Shown piece after piece: positions 33,461-42,651 of a stretch of 64,000 nt of DNA. The notes under the pieces were generated by a model. That model saw only the letters and a list, made by a program, of their open reading frames with translations. It made no database searches and had not been told where the DNA came from. The position numbers and the translations under genes were made by a program. The DNA lies in the NCBI GenBank assembly GCA_003599575.1, contig QZKV01000090.1:34136-98135 (forward strand). The letters run 5' to 3'. Numbering within the stretch: the first letter of the stretch is position 1; each line of letters starts with the position of its first letter. This DNA is from Desulfobacteraceae bacterium. GTDB taxonomy: Bacteria > Desulfobacterota > Desulfobacteria > Desulfobacterales > Desulfosarcinaceae.

Positions 33461-34942
33461 TCACTGATATTTTGGCTTCATGTGCGGGAAGAGAATCACC
33501 TCCCGAATAGAAGGTGAATCGGTCAACAACATGGCCATTCGATCGATGCCGATTCCCTCGCCGGCCGTGGGGGGCATTCCGTATTCGAGTGCTTCGATGT
33601 AATCCTCATCCATCTGGTGGGCCTCTTCATCACCGGCCTGGCGGTCAAGCACCTGCTGTTCAAATCGACTGCGCTGATCTTCGGGGTCATTGAGCTCCGA
33701 AAAGCCGTTGGCTATTTCAAAACCGGCGATGAATAGCTCAAATCGCTCTGTTGTGCCCGGATCGGATTCGCTCCGGCGCGAAAGTGGAGATACCTCCACG
33801 GGGTAGCCGGTGATAAAAGTGGGCTGAATCAGTTGCGGCTCCACCAGGACATCGAATATCTTGGTGATAATTTTTCCAATGGATCGGGTCTTGGTCAAAT
33901 GCACGCCTTTTGCGGAGGCAAACTCAATCAGCTTTTGCCGGTCGGTCATCCATGCGGGATTCACGCCGCCCAGTTTTTCCATTGATTCGGTCAGGGTCAT
34001 CCGCTGCCAAGGACCTTGGAGCTGGATTTCCCGGCCCTGGTAGACGATGGTGGTCGTGCCTAGAACCTTTTCGGCCACTGAGGCAAAAAGAGTTTCGGAA
34101 AGGGCCATAAGATCCTGATAGGTCGCATGGGCCTGGTAAAATTCCAGCATGGTGAATTCAGGATTATGTTGGGTGGAAATCCCTTCATTGCGGAAATTGC
34201 GATTGATTTCAAAGACGCGTTCAAAACCGCCCACCACCAAACGTTTAAGATAAAGCTCGGGCGCAATCCGCAGGTAAAGATCCATATCCAGCGCATTGTG
34301 ATGGGTTGCAAAGGGGGTCGCTTCGGCACCGCCGGCCAGTGGTTGCATCATCGGCGTTTCCACCTCCAGGTAATCCCGCTGGAGAAAGAAATCGCGTATT
34401 GCCTGAATGGCGCGGCTGCGCGTTATAAAAATGCGCTTTACATCACCATTCATGATCAGATCCACATAACGCTGACGGTACCTTTTTTCAGGATCCTTCA
34501 AGCCGTGGAATTTTTCGGGCAAGGGGCGTGTGGCTTTGCATAAAAGCACCAGGGAGGTGGCCAGCAAGGTCCATTCACCGGTTTTGGTTTGAAATAAGGT
34601 GCCCGTCAGGCCGACAATGTCACCGATATCCAACCGTTTGAAAAGCGCGTAAGCCTCCTCACCGAGCTTGTCCTTGCGGATATAAGCCTGCATCTGCCCG
34701 CTGTAATCGCGAAAACGCACAAAGGCCGATTTACCGAAACTGTTAATGGCCATCATACGTCCGGCCACGGCGAAGGTGGTATGCAAAGCCTCGTCCGGCC
34801 TGTCATCCATGGATTGTTTTATGCCGGCCACAGTATGGGATACCTGAACGCCGCTGGGGAAAGGATTGATACCTTCGGCCCGCAACATTGCCATTTTTGC
34901 TCTGCGCTGCGCAAGCAAATCGGCCGGTTTGTCATCTTCCAT
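33461..34942 (-). CDS. lysS: Lysyl-tRNA synthetase, class II
   Basis: Cytosolic class II synthetase of 493 aa. An OB-fold anticodon-binding domain (about 55-160, VAGRMMAINSFGKSAFVRFRD) precedes the catalytic core. Motif 1 contains EVETPMMQPLAGGAEATPF, motif 2 FEINRNFRNEGIS, and motif 3 GEGIGIDRMAMLL. ATG 34942 follows GAGG by nine bases and fits the family start; the frame continues upstream without a ribosome site. It is first in the minus-strand run leading into lolC-lolD-bamA, an order common in this phylum. Confidence 0.97.
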   Translation of the reverse strand: MEDDKPADLLAQRRAKMAMLRAEGINPFPSGVQVSHTVAGIKQSMDDRPDEALHTTFAVAGRMMAINSFGKSAFVRFRDYSGQMQAYIRKDKLGEEAYALFKRLDIGDIVGLTGTLFQTKTGEWTLLATSLVLLCKATRPLPEKFHGLKDPEKRYRQRYVDLIMNGDVKRIFITRSRAIQAIRDFFLQRDYLEVETPMMQPLAGGAEATPFATHHNALDMDLYLRIAPELYLKRLVVGGFERVFEINRNFRNEGISTQHNPEFTMLEFYQAHATYQDLMALSETLFASVAEKVLGTTTIVYQGREIQLQGPWQRMTLTESMEKLGGVNPAWMTDRQKLIEFASAKGVHLTKTRSIGKIITKIFDVLVEPQLIQPTFITGYPVEVSPLSRRSESDPGTTERFELFIAGFEIANGFSELNDPEDQRSRFEQQVLDRQAGDEEAHQMDEDYIEALEYGMPPTAGEGIGIDRMAMLLTDSPSIREVILFPHMKPKYQ

Positions 34943-35120
34943 GGCAATGCCTCTATATGCAGAAAACGGGTTTCTCGATGTTCCCTCCGAAACATCGCAC
35001 CCGTTGACTCGAGAATTCCAACCTGTCAATTAAGCTGATTTTGCTAACCCATTTGGGCAGATGTGTCAAGGCCAAGTTTCCTATGGCCCGCCGCGATCAT
35101 CCCTTTCCTCCTTAAATATT

Positions 35121-35188
35121 CGGGGTCGGTATCGGGGTCGCAATCGAATTCGATATCGATGCCGATTCCGATTCCGATACCGACCCCG
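35121..35188. repeat. 68-bp imperfect palindrome with six-base TCG periodicity
   Basis: The outer 15 bases on each side are a perfect inverted repeat (CGGGGTCGGTATCGG at 35121-35135, its complement at 35174-35188). The exact centre is CGATATCG (35151-35158), itself a palindrome. The arms between pair with a few mismatches, so the whole element is one long loopless palindrome with centre at 35154/35155. TCG or its complement recurs every six bases. It may extrude as a cruciform or form a long RNA hairpin. Possibly a dispersed genomic repeat; only one copy is seen here. Confidence 0.85.
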
Positions 35189-35492
35189 AGGCCGACCAAT
35201 TCACCAACTAAACAAACCCCCAAAGCGGTGCGTATTGAAGACAAGATTATACGTCCCTGAATTTATGCCTTCGAGCACTTAGCTTGCGGTTAGTCACCCT
35301 TTGGCGTCGACCAGCCCCCGTGGATGGGTGGTCACTTGCCCAAGCGATGCCCGGGCAAGCCCTGCGACTTCGACATCGCCGAACGCTGACGCAGGGTTGG
35401 GTTCGTAACGCGATTCGGTGGCATTTTTCAAAAGAGTCGTCTGCTTGCTTCGTGAATGTCCATCGAGAATTGCTGCGCCAGGAATTTGAGAT

Positions 35493-35521
35493 TTGACTTT
35501 ATTGGGACCTGCTCTTAGGAT
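35493..35521 (+). promoter_or_regulatory. Sigma-70-type promoter for lptFG operon
   Basis: TTGACT (35493-35498, five of six consensus bases) and TAGGAT (35516-35521, four of six) are exactly 17 bases apart. Transcription would begin near 35528, about 29 bases before the lptF start codon. No better pair is visible in this region. Confidence 0.6.
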
Positions 35522-35556
35522 AGACAGCTTCAAAGCCGTGAGAAGATTGGATAAGC

Positions 35557-36756
35557 ATGATCATTCAACGTTACATATTCAAAGAGTTCCTGCCGTCGTC
35601 CGGCATCAGCCTGGTCTTTTTCTCGTTTATTTTCATCATGTCACAACTTCCCGATATTACAAACTACGTTGTCAATTTCCAAATCGGGATGTCAACAGTG
35701 GTGCTCTTGCTGCTCTATTCAATGCCCTATTTCCTTCAGTTCACCATTCCCATGTCGGTCATGATTGGTGTACTGCTCACCTTTTTACGGATGTCCGGGG
35801 ACATGGAAATTTTGGCCCTGAAAGCCGGTGGCGTGCATGTGTATCGATTTTTACCGCCGGTTTTGATATTCGGATTGATCGGCACCCTGCTGACGGCCTA
35901 CATGGCCATATTCGCATTGCCTTCGGGTCGCAAGCAATCCAAGCTGCTGTTGTATGAGGTGGCTGCGGCTCACGTGGACATCGCCCTGAAACCAAGGCAG
36001 TTTGTGGATATCTCCAAAGATGTGATCATGTATGTTCATGAGATCGACAACGCCACCAAGGTGCTTTCGGATATTTTCATCGAAGACCGGCGATCGGCAA
36101 AGCTGAAAGCTACTGTCATCGCACCGGAAGGCCGGTTGTTCTTCAATCCCGGACATGCCGCAGCCAACCTGAGACTGTTCAACGGGACCATTCACCAAGT
36201 TGATCTGGTCGAGCATCGGGCCAATACAATTCATTTCAAATCATACGACTTGAGCCTGGACCTGAACCGCAGCAATGAAACCTTGAAGAAAGACGGTGAA
36301 CATGTACAGGAAATGAGCTTGTCCAAACTTCGCCACAAGATACGATCGGCGCAGCAAAAAGATGGCGCCTATTTCAAGGCGCTGAAAGAATGGCATAGAA
36401 AATTTTCATTGCCGGCCGCCAGCCTGGTCATGGCTTTGCTGGCAATGCCCCTGGGCATCCGGGCGCGTTCATCCCAGCGCGCTTATGGGGTCGGATTGGG
36501 ACTTTTCTTTTTTTTGCTTTATTACGTGATGCTGTCCGTAGGTTGGGTGCTGGGCGAATCGGGCGTTTATCCTCCCGTGATGGGAATGTGGGTGCCCAAC
36601 GCGGTTATTCTGGCTGCCGGTTTGGTCATGCTGGTTCGCACGGCACAGGAAAAACCGCTCTTGCTGCCGAGAATGCCCAGTTGGTTAAGACGATTGCAGC
36701 TGCGCAATCCATGGATTCAACATAGAAGCAACAGTCAGCCAGAACAAAAGCAATGA
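35557..36756 (+). CDS. lptF: LPS export ABC transporter permease LptF
   Basis: YjgP/YjgQ-family inner-membrane permease, 399 aa, part of LptB2FG that extracts LPS from the inner membrane. Three helices lie at the N-terminus, a periplasmic beta-jellyroll domain follows (about 130-270, with VHEIDNATKVLSDIFIED), then three helices (PAASLVMALLAMPLGIRARSS). The polar tail after about 365 is longer than usual. The MIIQRYIFKEFL start is typical. Its stop overlaps the lptG start (ATGA), so the permeases are co-translated. LptB is not in the window. A sigma-70-type promoter is seen 36-64 bases upstream. Confidence 0.94.
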   Translation: MIIQRYIFKEFLPSSGISLVFFSFIFIMSQLPDITNYVVNFQIGMSTVVLLLLYSMPYFLQFTIPMSVMIGVLLTFLRMSGDMEILALKAGGVHVYRFLPPVLIFGLIGTLLTAYMAIFALPSGRKQSKLLLYEVAAAHVDIALKPRQFVDISKDVIMYVHEIDNATKVLSDIFIEDRRSAKLKATVIAPEGRLFFNPGHAAANLRLFNGTIHQVDLVEHRANTIHFKSYDLSLDLNRSNETLKKDGEHVQEMSLSKLRHKIRSAQQKDGAYFKALKEWHRKFSLPAASLVMALLAMPLGIRARSSQRAYGVGLGLFFFLLYYVMLSVGWVLGESGVYPPVMGMWVPNAVILAAGLVMLVRTAQEKPLLLPRMPSWLRRLQLRNPWIQHRSNSQPEQKQ

Positions 36757-37820
36757 CCATCATCGGGCGCTATATCACAAAAGAAATCGGTAAATACTTC
36801 GGAATTATTCTCCTGATTGTGGCCGGGATATATCTGACGGTCGATTTCATCGGAAAATTCGACAATTTCATGGAAGTTGGTCTTCCCTTGCAGCGTGCAA
36901 TTCTTTATTTTATCTATAAATTTCCCTTGATCATGGTCCAAATCACTCCGGTCGGCATTTTGTTGGCAGTGATGATCACTTTCGGTCTGATGTCCAAGAA
37001 CAAAGAATTGCTGGCCCTGCGGGGCAGCGGTGTGAGCCTGGTCTCTCTGACAGGCCCGATTGCACGATGCGGATTTGCGGCCACCCTCTTGATGTTCCTT
37101 ATCGCCGAAGGCGTGATGCCGCTCACGGCATCTCAGGCAAACCAGATCTGGTTGCAGGAAGTCAAAAGACATAAGGGCGCAGGTGTACGCCAAAGCGATA
37201 TCTGGCTGAAAGGAGATGAATCCATCTTGCACCTGAAGTATTTCGAACCGGAAACCAAGGTGGCTAAAGGAATCACATTTCACCGGTTCGATTCTCAGTT
37301 CAAGCTGGTGGACCGCATCGATGCCGAGACGGGAGTGTTTCAGGACGGAATATGGGTGCTCCAAGACGGAATCATTCAGCAGAACAAAGATCAGTTCACC
37401 GTACATCTCTTCGATACAATTAAGGTCCAGCTCGGATTTGCCCCGGAGGATCTGGCCCAGGCAGCGCCCAAACCCGAAGAAATGAGTTTTACCCAACTGT
37501 ATCGGTATGTCCGGAAAGTTGAAGCGGAAGGTTATGATGCCACCCACTACCGTGTGGATTTACAGGCAAAAGGCGCCTATCCGCTCATTGCCATGATAAT
37601 GACCTTGATCGGTGCCGGATTGGCTGCGGGCGGAAAAATCAAAGAGGGATTGGCCGGCAGCGTGGCCTATGGTTTGGGCCTTGCTTTTTTATACTGGATT
37701 GCGTTCAGCTTTTGTCTTTCCCTGGGATACGCCGGCATGCTGCCGCCCATAATCGCCGCATGGGGTGTCAATCTCATTTCCATGTGCTTGGCGGGCTATC
37801 TTCTGATTAAAGCCGAATGA
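36753..37820 (+). CDS. lptG: LPS export ABC transporter permease LptG
   Basis: Second LptFG permease, 355 aa, with six membrane helices and a periplasmic domain between helices 3 and 4. Typical segments are MTIIGRYITKEIGKYF, FPLIMVQITPVGILLAVM, LLALRGSGVSLVSL and the C-terminal YPLIAMIMTLIGAGLAAGGK. It overlaps lptF by four bases. The order lptF-lptG matches many Gram-negative genomes. The two permeases differ in sequence, as expected for a heterodimer. Confidence 0.94.
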   Translation: MTIIGRYITKEIGKYFGIILLIVAGIYLTVDFIGKFDNFMEVGLPLQRAILYFIYKFPLIMVQITPVGILLAVMITFGLMSKNKELLALRGSGVSLVSLTGPIARCGFAATLLMFLIAEGVMPLTASQANQIWLQEVKRHKGAGVRQSDIWLKGDESILHLKYFEPETKVAKGITFHRFDSQFKLVDRIDAETGVFQDGIWVLQDGIIQQNKDQFTVHLFDTIKVQLGFAPEDLAQAAPKPEEMSFTQLYRYVRKVEAEGYDATHYRVDLQAKGAYPLIAMIMTLIGAGLAAGGKIKEGLAGSVAYGLGLAFLYWIAFSFCLSLGYAGMLPPIIAAWGVNLISMCLAGYLLIKAE

Positions 37821-37858
37821 AACTTTTGATGACACTCACTTGATGGATTGGCGATTAC

Positions 37859-38935
37859 ATGAATATCGGCATCGAAGCAAGCAGTCTTGTTAACAGAAGC
37901 CCTACCGGCATAGCCGTGTATGTAAAACAGCTGCTCAAGGCAATGATCCCTCAGCTGGGCTGCGGTGACGGCCTGAGGCTTTTTTACAAGCTGACACGTT
38001 GGGGGCAAAGAGATTTATGGTGGCGAACCCCTGATTTTCAGGTACGCAGCTATTATAAATCCCTGTGGCCGGTAAATAAGGCCGTCGATTTGGTTCACCT
38101 TCCCGATTCGGTAATAATAAACTGGAAGAATATCAAGCGTGTTATCACAATTCACGATCTTCTGGTACTTATCAAAGATGATGACCATATAGCCCCGCAA
38201 AAATTCCGTGACAAGAAAAGGAAGATTTATGAGCATATGATAAACAGCGCCGACGCCATTCTGGCTGATACCGAAACAACCAAAAAAGACATTTGCCGTT
38301 TATTCAACGTTGCGGAGAAAAAAATTCATGTCGTCTATTTAGGCATCGATCATCAAACAGAAGAGGGCGGCGATTCCAATTACAAGTCAATTCTATCGGG
38401 CTACGGTCTCGAATCAGGATATCTGCTTTTCTTGGGGGCGATATCCGGGCGTAAGAACACCGATCGGCTCGTGCGAGCGTTTGCCGCTTCCAAGGCCGTA
38501 AAGGATCGCAAGTTGGTGTTGGCCGGACCGGTTTCATATAAGGGCGAACTGACATTGGCGGCCATTGAGGAGTGCGGCCTAACAAAGAAGGTTCTGATAA
38601 CGGGATATGTTCCCGAAGAGCATGTCGCCGCATTGTATCGGGGAGCCGGCGCCTTTGTCTTTCCCACTCTTTATGAAGGTTTTGGAATGCCCATTTTAGA
38701 AGCCATGGCATATGGGGTTCCAGTATTGACCAGTACAACCGGCTCGGCTCCGGAAATAAGCGCCGGCCATGCTCTTTGCGTGGATCCTTACCGGGAAGCA
38801 GTCATCGCCGAAGGGATCGATCGGGTGCTGGAAACGGATGAAAAGACACGCGCAAAGGCCAGGGCGCACAGCCGAAAATTCACATGGGATCGCTGTGCCG
38901 GAAAAACATTGGACGTCTATCGTCAAGCCGTATAA
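37859..38935 (+). CDS. GT4-family glycosyltransferase
   Basis: A 358-aa cytosolic GT-B enzyme. The N-terminal domain begins MNIGIEASSLVNRSPTGIAVYV, with the acceptor-side glycine loop. The C-terminal nucleotide-sugar domain contains LLFLGAISGRKNTDRLVRAF, the GYVPEEHVAALYRGAGAFVFPTLYEGFGMPILEAMA block with the EX7E glutamates, and SAPEISAGHALCVDPY. It lies 38 bases after lptG in a rightward LPS operon, so it probably adds a sugar to the core or O-chain. Donor and linkage cannot be told. The resemblance to mannosyltransferases is general. Confidence 0.9.
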   Translation: MNIGIEASSLVNRSPTGIAVYVKQLLKAMIPQLGCGDGLRLFYKLTRWGQRDLWWRTPDFQVRSYYKSLWPVNKAVDLVHLPDSVIINWKNIKRVITIHDLLVLIKDDDHIAPQKFRDKKRKIYEHMINSADAILADTETTKKDICRLFNVAEKKIHVVYLGIDHQTEEGGDSNYKSILSGYGLESGYLLFLGAISGRKNTDRLVRAFAASKAVKDRKLVLAGPVSYKGELTLAAIEECGLTKKVLITGYVPEEHVAALYRGAGAFVFPTLYEGFGMPILEAMAYGVPVLTSTTGSAPEISAGHALCVDPYREAVIAEGIDRVLETDEKTRAKARAHSRKFTWDRCAGKTLDVYRQAV

Positions 38936-38954
38936 TTTCAATCTTCCATGAAAA

Positions 38955-39496
38955 ATGAGTCTTCCTATCATGTCTTCGTACTCGAAACAGCAGATTGACC
39001 TGGGGTGCGGGCCAGATAAAGTGCCTGGCTCACTTGGCGTCGACCACTTTCCGTATGCTGGTGTTGATGTAGTCCTTGATTTGGACGCAAAGCACTGGCC
39101 CTTGAAATCAGATAGTTTCAGCACCATTATGCCCGGCATGTCATTGAACACATGTGCGATGTGCGGTCGTTTCTAAATGAGATGCATCGCATAGGGCTAA
39201 ACGGTGCGCGGGTTGAGATCATAACCCCGCATTTTTCGTCCCTGGATTCATGGAAAGATCCAACCCATCGGTGGCATTTTTCCAGTTCTTGGCACCTGTC
39301 CTTTACGCAACGCTATTTGTCCAAACAAGTGCCAGCGTTTGAACATCAGTCCACCATTGTGTCGTTCGGAAAGAATGTTCGCTGTCTTATCCCCCGCCTG
39401 ATGATCCGCATGATGGGGTTGGAATGGTGGGAAAAGCATTATGCTTTTATCTACAGTGCGCGGAATATAACTACACATTTGAAAATTTTAAAATAG
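38955..39496 (+). pseudogene. SAM-dependent methyltransferase, frameshifted
   Basis: The first frame gives a class I methyltransferase start (QIDLGCGPDKVPGSLGVDHFP, then VDVVLDLDAKHWPLKSDSF) but runs into a stop at 39174-39176. The second frame resumes the same family with HVIEHMCDVRSFLNEMHRIG and ends LKILK at 39496. Adding one T to the run at 39127-39128 restores IYARHVIEH, the expected motif, so one base has been lost there. Either the gene is newly broken or the sequence has an error. Whole, it would be about 180 aa. It lies between a glycosyltransferase and lpxK, so it would probably methylate a glycan or lipid intermediate. Confidence 0.8.
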
Positions 39497-39518
39497 GCCC
39501 ATCAACGCCAAGACAAAA

Positions 39519-40730
39519 ATGATGTCCCTGAAGACGCAAAAACAGAAACTGGAGAAAAAAATTGGTGCCATTGTGGCCAGCCGAGGCTCCCATCCTGTCT
39601 TTTCACTGGCAACCTTGCTGTACGGCGGATCGTTGCTTTACGGCGCCGGCGTCAGGATGCGGCAATCGCTGTATGCCCATGGTGTTTTATCCGTCGGACA
39701 AGTGAACCGGCCGGTGATTTCAATCGGCAACCTGACCGCCGGCGGTACAGGCAAAACCCCCTTGGCGATTCACCTGGCAAAACTTCTGGATATGCTCGGC
39801 CTCAAGGTGCTGATTGTCAGCAGGGGGTACAAGAGTCTAAGTGAAAAAACGGGGGCCGTGGTCAGCGACGGACGTACCATTCTATGCGATTGGCGGAGCG
39901 CCGGAGACGAACCTTTTTTGATGGCCCGCATGCTTATGCATGTGCCCGTCATGGTGGGGAAAGATCGTTTTGCGACGGCAAGCGCCGGCCTGCAGCGTTT
40001 TGCGCCCGATATCGTTCTTTTGGATGATGCCTTTCAGCATCAAGGCCTGGCTAGGGATGTAAACCTGCTTTTGCTGGATGCCAATGAGCCCCTCGGAAAC
40101 GGCCACCTGCTGCCCCGCGGTCCGCTGCGTGAGCCCATTGCAGCCCTGAAACGGGCCGATGCGATCATATTTACGCGCTGCGCGCAGCCTCCCAATGAAA
40201 AGCAGCGCGAACTGGCCCGCATGATTCATCCACGGCCTGTTTTTTATTGTGGCCATGCGCCTGTTGTGCGTTGTCTGGTGCCGGCCATGCATCCGCTCGT
40301 GGGGGCCGAGGCGACCAAACCACCGGCGCAGCCCGGAAACCCTTTGCAGGGCAGGTCGGTTTTCGCTTTCGCGGCTTTGGCGCGCAACGAAACATTTTGG
40401 TCTACCGTATCGGGAATGGGAGCCCTGATCCAGGGCGTCATGGGTTTTTCCGATCACCATTTCTACTCCGCGAAAGATATCGATGGCCTGGTTCAAGCCG
40501 CCTCTCAGTCCGGCTGCCATACGCTGGTGACCACCGACAAGGATTTTGTTCGTCTGCCCAGAATGTCTCTTCCGCTGGATCTGATTGTTCTGGGCGTCGA
40601 TATCGATTTCGGGGTCGATTACGACCGGTGGCAGAGGTTCATTGCCGACCGGTTGCAGCCATTTGCGCGCCTCGCGGAACGCAAAGCGCATCGGAAAGGA
40701 ACAACGGGTTCGCTGCTATGGATGTTTTGA
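39519..40730 (+). CDS. lpxK: Tetraacyldisaccharide 4'-kinase
   Basis: Inner-membrane-associated kinase of 403 aa that phosphorylates the lipid A 4' position. The P-loop is in ISIGNLTAGGTGKTPLAIHLA (about 66-86), preceded by the hydrophobic N-terminal helix. Other typical segments are IVSRGYKS, GDEPFLMAR, VLLDDAFQHQGLARDVNLLLLD and LLPRGPLREP. The C-terminal part has MGFSDHHFYSAKDI. Two ATGs stand in tandem at the start, with only a weak ribosome site. It overlaps the next gene by 13 bases. Length is larger than E. coli LpxK (328), due to about 40 extra residues at the N-terminus and an insertion near 270. Confidence 0.94.
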   Translation: MMSLKTQKQKLEKKIGAIVASRGSHPVFSLATLLYGGSLLYGAGVRMRQSLYAHGVLSVGQVNRPVISIGNLTAGGTGKTPLAIHLAKLLDMLGLKVLIVSRGYKSLSEKTGAVVSDGRTILCDWRSAGDEPFLMARMLMHVPVMVGKDRFATASAGLQRFAPDIVLLDDAFQHQGLARDVNLLLLDANEPLGNGHLLPRGPLREPIAALKRADAIIFTRCAQPPNEKQRELARMIHPRPVFYCGHAPVVRCLVPAMHPLVGAEATKPPAQPGNPLQGRSVFAFAALARNETFWSTVSGMGALIQGVMGFSDHHFYSAKDIDGLVQAASQSGCHTLVTTDKDFVRLPRMSLPLDLIVLGVDIDFGVDYDRWQRFIADRLQPFARLAERKAHRKGTTGSLLWMF

Positions 40731-41695
40731 TCGTTAAACTTGGGGCTCTGGGAGACGTCATCAATACGCTCCCTTTGGTCATCGCGCTTAAAGAGCAGCT
40801 TGGCGCCCGCATTTACTGGTTGGTGGCCCCATTGAGCTACCCGCTTCTGGCGGAACACGAGGCCGTCGATCAAACCATCCTTTTCGATCAAAGCAAAGGT
40901 GTTGCTTCCATTTCAGCCCTATTGCGCCAGATCAGGTGTCACCACTTCGACCTGGTGCTCGATTTACAACGCATCCTGAAATCGGGCCTGTTGTGTATCG
41001 CGGCCCGCGGGGAACGCAAAATCGCATTCGATAAACGCAGGTGCAAAGAGCTGAGCTGGCTTTTTCCGTTCGAAAGAATACCGGCTTCCGATCCGCACGC
41101 CCACATGATCCATCAATACCTGGAATTTGCCTGCTACCTCGGCATTCGGCAGGCACCCATCGAATGGCGCATCAGGGTCGGGGGACACTTGCCGGACGGG
41201 ATGTTCCCCCAATTCGTGATTCTGAATATCGGCGCAACAAAACCAGCCAATCGATGGACAGCGGACGGGTTCTCTGTTTTGGCCAGGATGGTTCAACAAC
41301 AGCATCATCTGCCCTGCGTGTTGACCGGCGGACGAGAAGATGCGGCTATGGCCGAGCGGATTCAATCCTTAGCCGGAGAAAACGTCTGCAATATGGTGGG
41401 GAAAACCTCTTTGGCGGAACTCATCGACCTCATTGACGCCGCCCACGCAGTCGTAACATGTGATACCGGCCCCATGCATTTGGCAGTGGCCTTGGGGAAG
41501 AAAGTCATTGCCCTGTTCGGGCCCTCCGACCACCGGCGCACAGGGCCTTTCCATGGGAAGGTGATGCGTGCCGAAGTCGATTGCGCACCCTGTCGCCGCA
41601 AAAGCTGCAGCAACCCCGCATGCATGACCGCCATCCGGCCGGAAGATGTGTTCAGCGTTCTAAGCAATCATTTGAACCGACCTGTGCAAGACTGA
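40718..41695 (+). CDS. GT9 heptosyltransferase (WaaC-like)
   Basis: A 325-aa GT-B glycosyltransferase of the ADP-heptose:LPS family. The N-terminal signature is MDVLIVKLGALGDVINTLPLV. The donor side has VILNIGATKPANRWTADGFSVLA, CVLTGGREDAAMAERI and VTCDTGPMHLAVALGKKVIALFGPSDHRRTGPF. The C-terminus has a Cys cluster (CAPCRRKSCSNPACM) usual for GT9 members. Start ATG 40718 overlaps lpxK by 13 bases. It is probably heptosyltransferase I or a related core enzyme. A second, WaaF-like enzyme lies at 44063-45067 and a third GT9 at 47830-48846. Confidence 0.9.
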   Translation: MDVLIVKLGALGDVINTLPLVIALKEQLGARIYWLVAPLSYPLLAEHEAVDQTILFDQSKGVASISALLRQIRCHHFDLVLDLQRILKSGLLCIAARGERKIAFDKRRCKELSWLFPFERIPASDPHAHMIHQYLEFACYLGIRQAPIEWRIRVGGHLPDGMFPQFVILNIGATKPANRWTADGFSVLARMVQQQHHLPCVLTGGREDAAMAERIQSLAGENVCNMVGKTSLAELIDLIDAAHAVVTCDTGPMHLAVALGKKVIALFGPSDHRRTGPFHGKVMRAEVDCAPCRRKSCSNPACMTAIRPEDVFSVLSNHLNRPVQD

Positions 41696-41919
41696 ACCTC
41701 CCCGGAGCGAATATAAATCTTCGGCGTTTTGAACACCGCAATTCTCGCCATCCCGAGTGCTACCCACGGCCTCTTGTTTTGAGGGAATTCTGGAAGAGTT
41801 CAATCCAAATTTACCCTTTGAACTTTCATTGGAATGCAATAAGGCGTATAAAGCAAAACAAAAATGCCGGCCGCGAACCAAAGCCGATGGCCCGATCAAG
41901 ATGCATGGCGGTGATTTTA

Positions 41920-42579
41920 ATGATAAGACCCTTTACTAGAAAGACATTGCTGGATCATCGTTACGAGGTTTTGGTACGGGGAAGATGGGGCAATGCCGAT
42001 ATATACATCTACACGCATGGCGGTTCAACGTGGGTGATAAAGGATTTCATGCCCTGTCGCCCCAGCGTCCGAAGAACATGGGGGCGGCTCATGGTTCGGC
42101 GCGAGTACCGTGCGCTGGCTAAGCTTCACGGCATTCCCGGAGTGCCGACCGAGCCATTTTTATTGGATGATTACGCACTGTGCTACCGCTACATTCCAGG
42201 CGCCATGGTACGGAACCTGCCCGCTGAACGGTTCAGGGATGATTTTTTCCTTGGCTTGGAGCGGCTGGTGGCCGCCATCCACGGCAGAAACTTGGTTCAT
42301 TTGGATCTTCGAAACCAAAGAAACATCCTGATGGGAGACGACGGCAACCCCGCCTTGATAGATTTTCAATCCAGCATCCACCTGGAAAGAGTTCCCGGTT
42401 TTTTGCGAAAGCTATTAAAGAATATCGACATTTCCGGAGTTTACAAAATATGGAGCAAAAAATCCCCCGAGACCCTGGACAGCACCCGCAAGTCCCTGCT
42501 GGAGGCGGTAAACCGGAAACGCTCCTTATGGTTTTTTAGAGGGTATCCTCTTGGTACCAGAAAGAACCGGCGGTTGTAG
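41920..42579 (+). CDS. LPS-kinase-like protein (WaaP/RIO-type kinase fold)
   Basis: A 219-aa protein kinase-like enzyme. An ATP-site lysine lies in TWVIKDFMP, the catalytic loop is VHLDLRNQRNILM (His-x-Asp...Asn) and the metal site is ALIDFQSSIHL, with DFQ in place of DFG. This pattern is that of small LPS core kinases and RIO-type kinases. It is last in the lptFG-lpxK operon, after a GT9 gene and a 224-base gap without a clear gene. ATG 41920 is favoured by GGTGA six bases upstream; upstream in-frame ATGs exist. The substrate is probably core heptose or Kdo, an inference. Confidence 0.75.
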   Translation: MIRPFTRKTLLDHRYEVLVRGRWGNADIYIYTHGGSTWVIKDFMPCRPSVRRTWGRLMVRREYRALAKLHGIPGVPTEPFLLDDYALCYRYIPGAMVRNLPAERFRDDFFLGLERLVAAIHGRNLVHLDLRNQRNILMGDDGNPALIDFQSSIHLERVPGFLRKLLKNIDISGVYKIWSKKSPETLDSTRKSLLEAVNRKRSLWFFRGYPLGTRKNRRL

Positions 42580-42651
42580 CCGGGCAAGAGAATGCGGTAT
42601 CAGAAACTCGACAGTCGGCGGCCGGGTCCACTGCCGTTTGTTAAACCGCTT

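Larger units (their letters stand above)
34943..35556. other. Divergent intergenic region of 614 bp
   Basis: Separates lysS (leftward) from lptF (rightward). It holds a 68-bp palindrome (35121-35188) and a sigma-70 promoter (35493-35521), both listed separately. Between them is a short hairpin, TTGCCC (35337-35342) with GGGCAA (35352-35357). The remaining 200 bases look non-coding and resemble no RNA family I know. Apparent small frames here translate the repeat into Gly-Ile and Asp-Pro runs. Confidence 0.6.

Noticed and set aside
35044..35244. Small frame giving Gly-Ile and Asp-Pro runs
   Set aside because: It is the six-base palindrome read as codons, with no ribosome site and no protein-like remainder.
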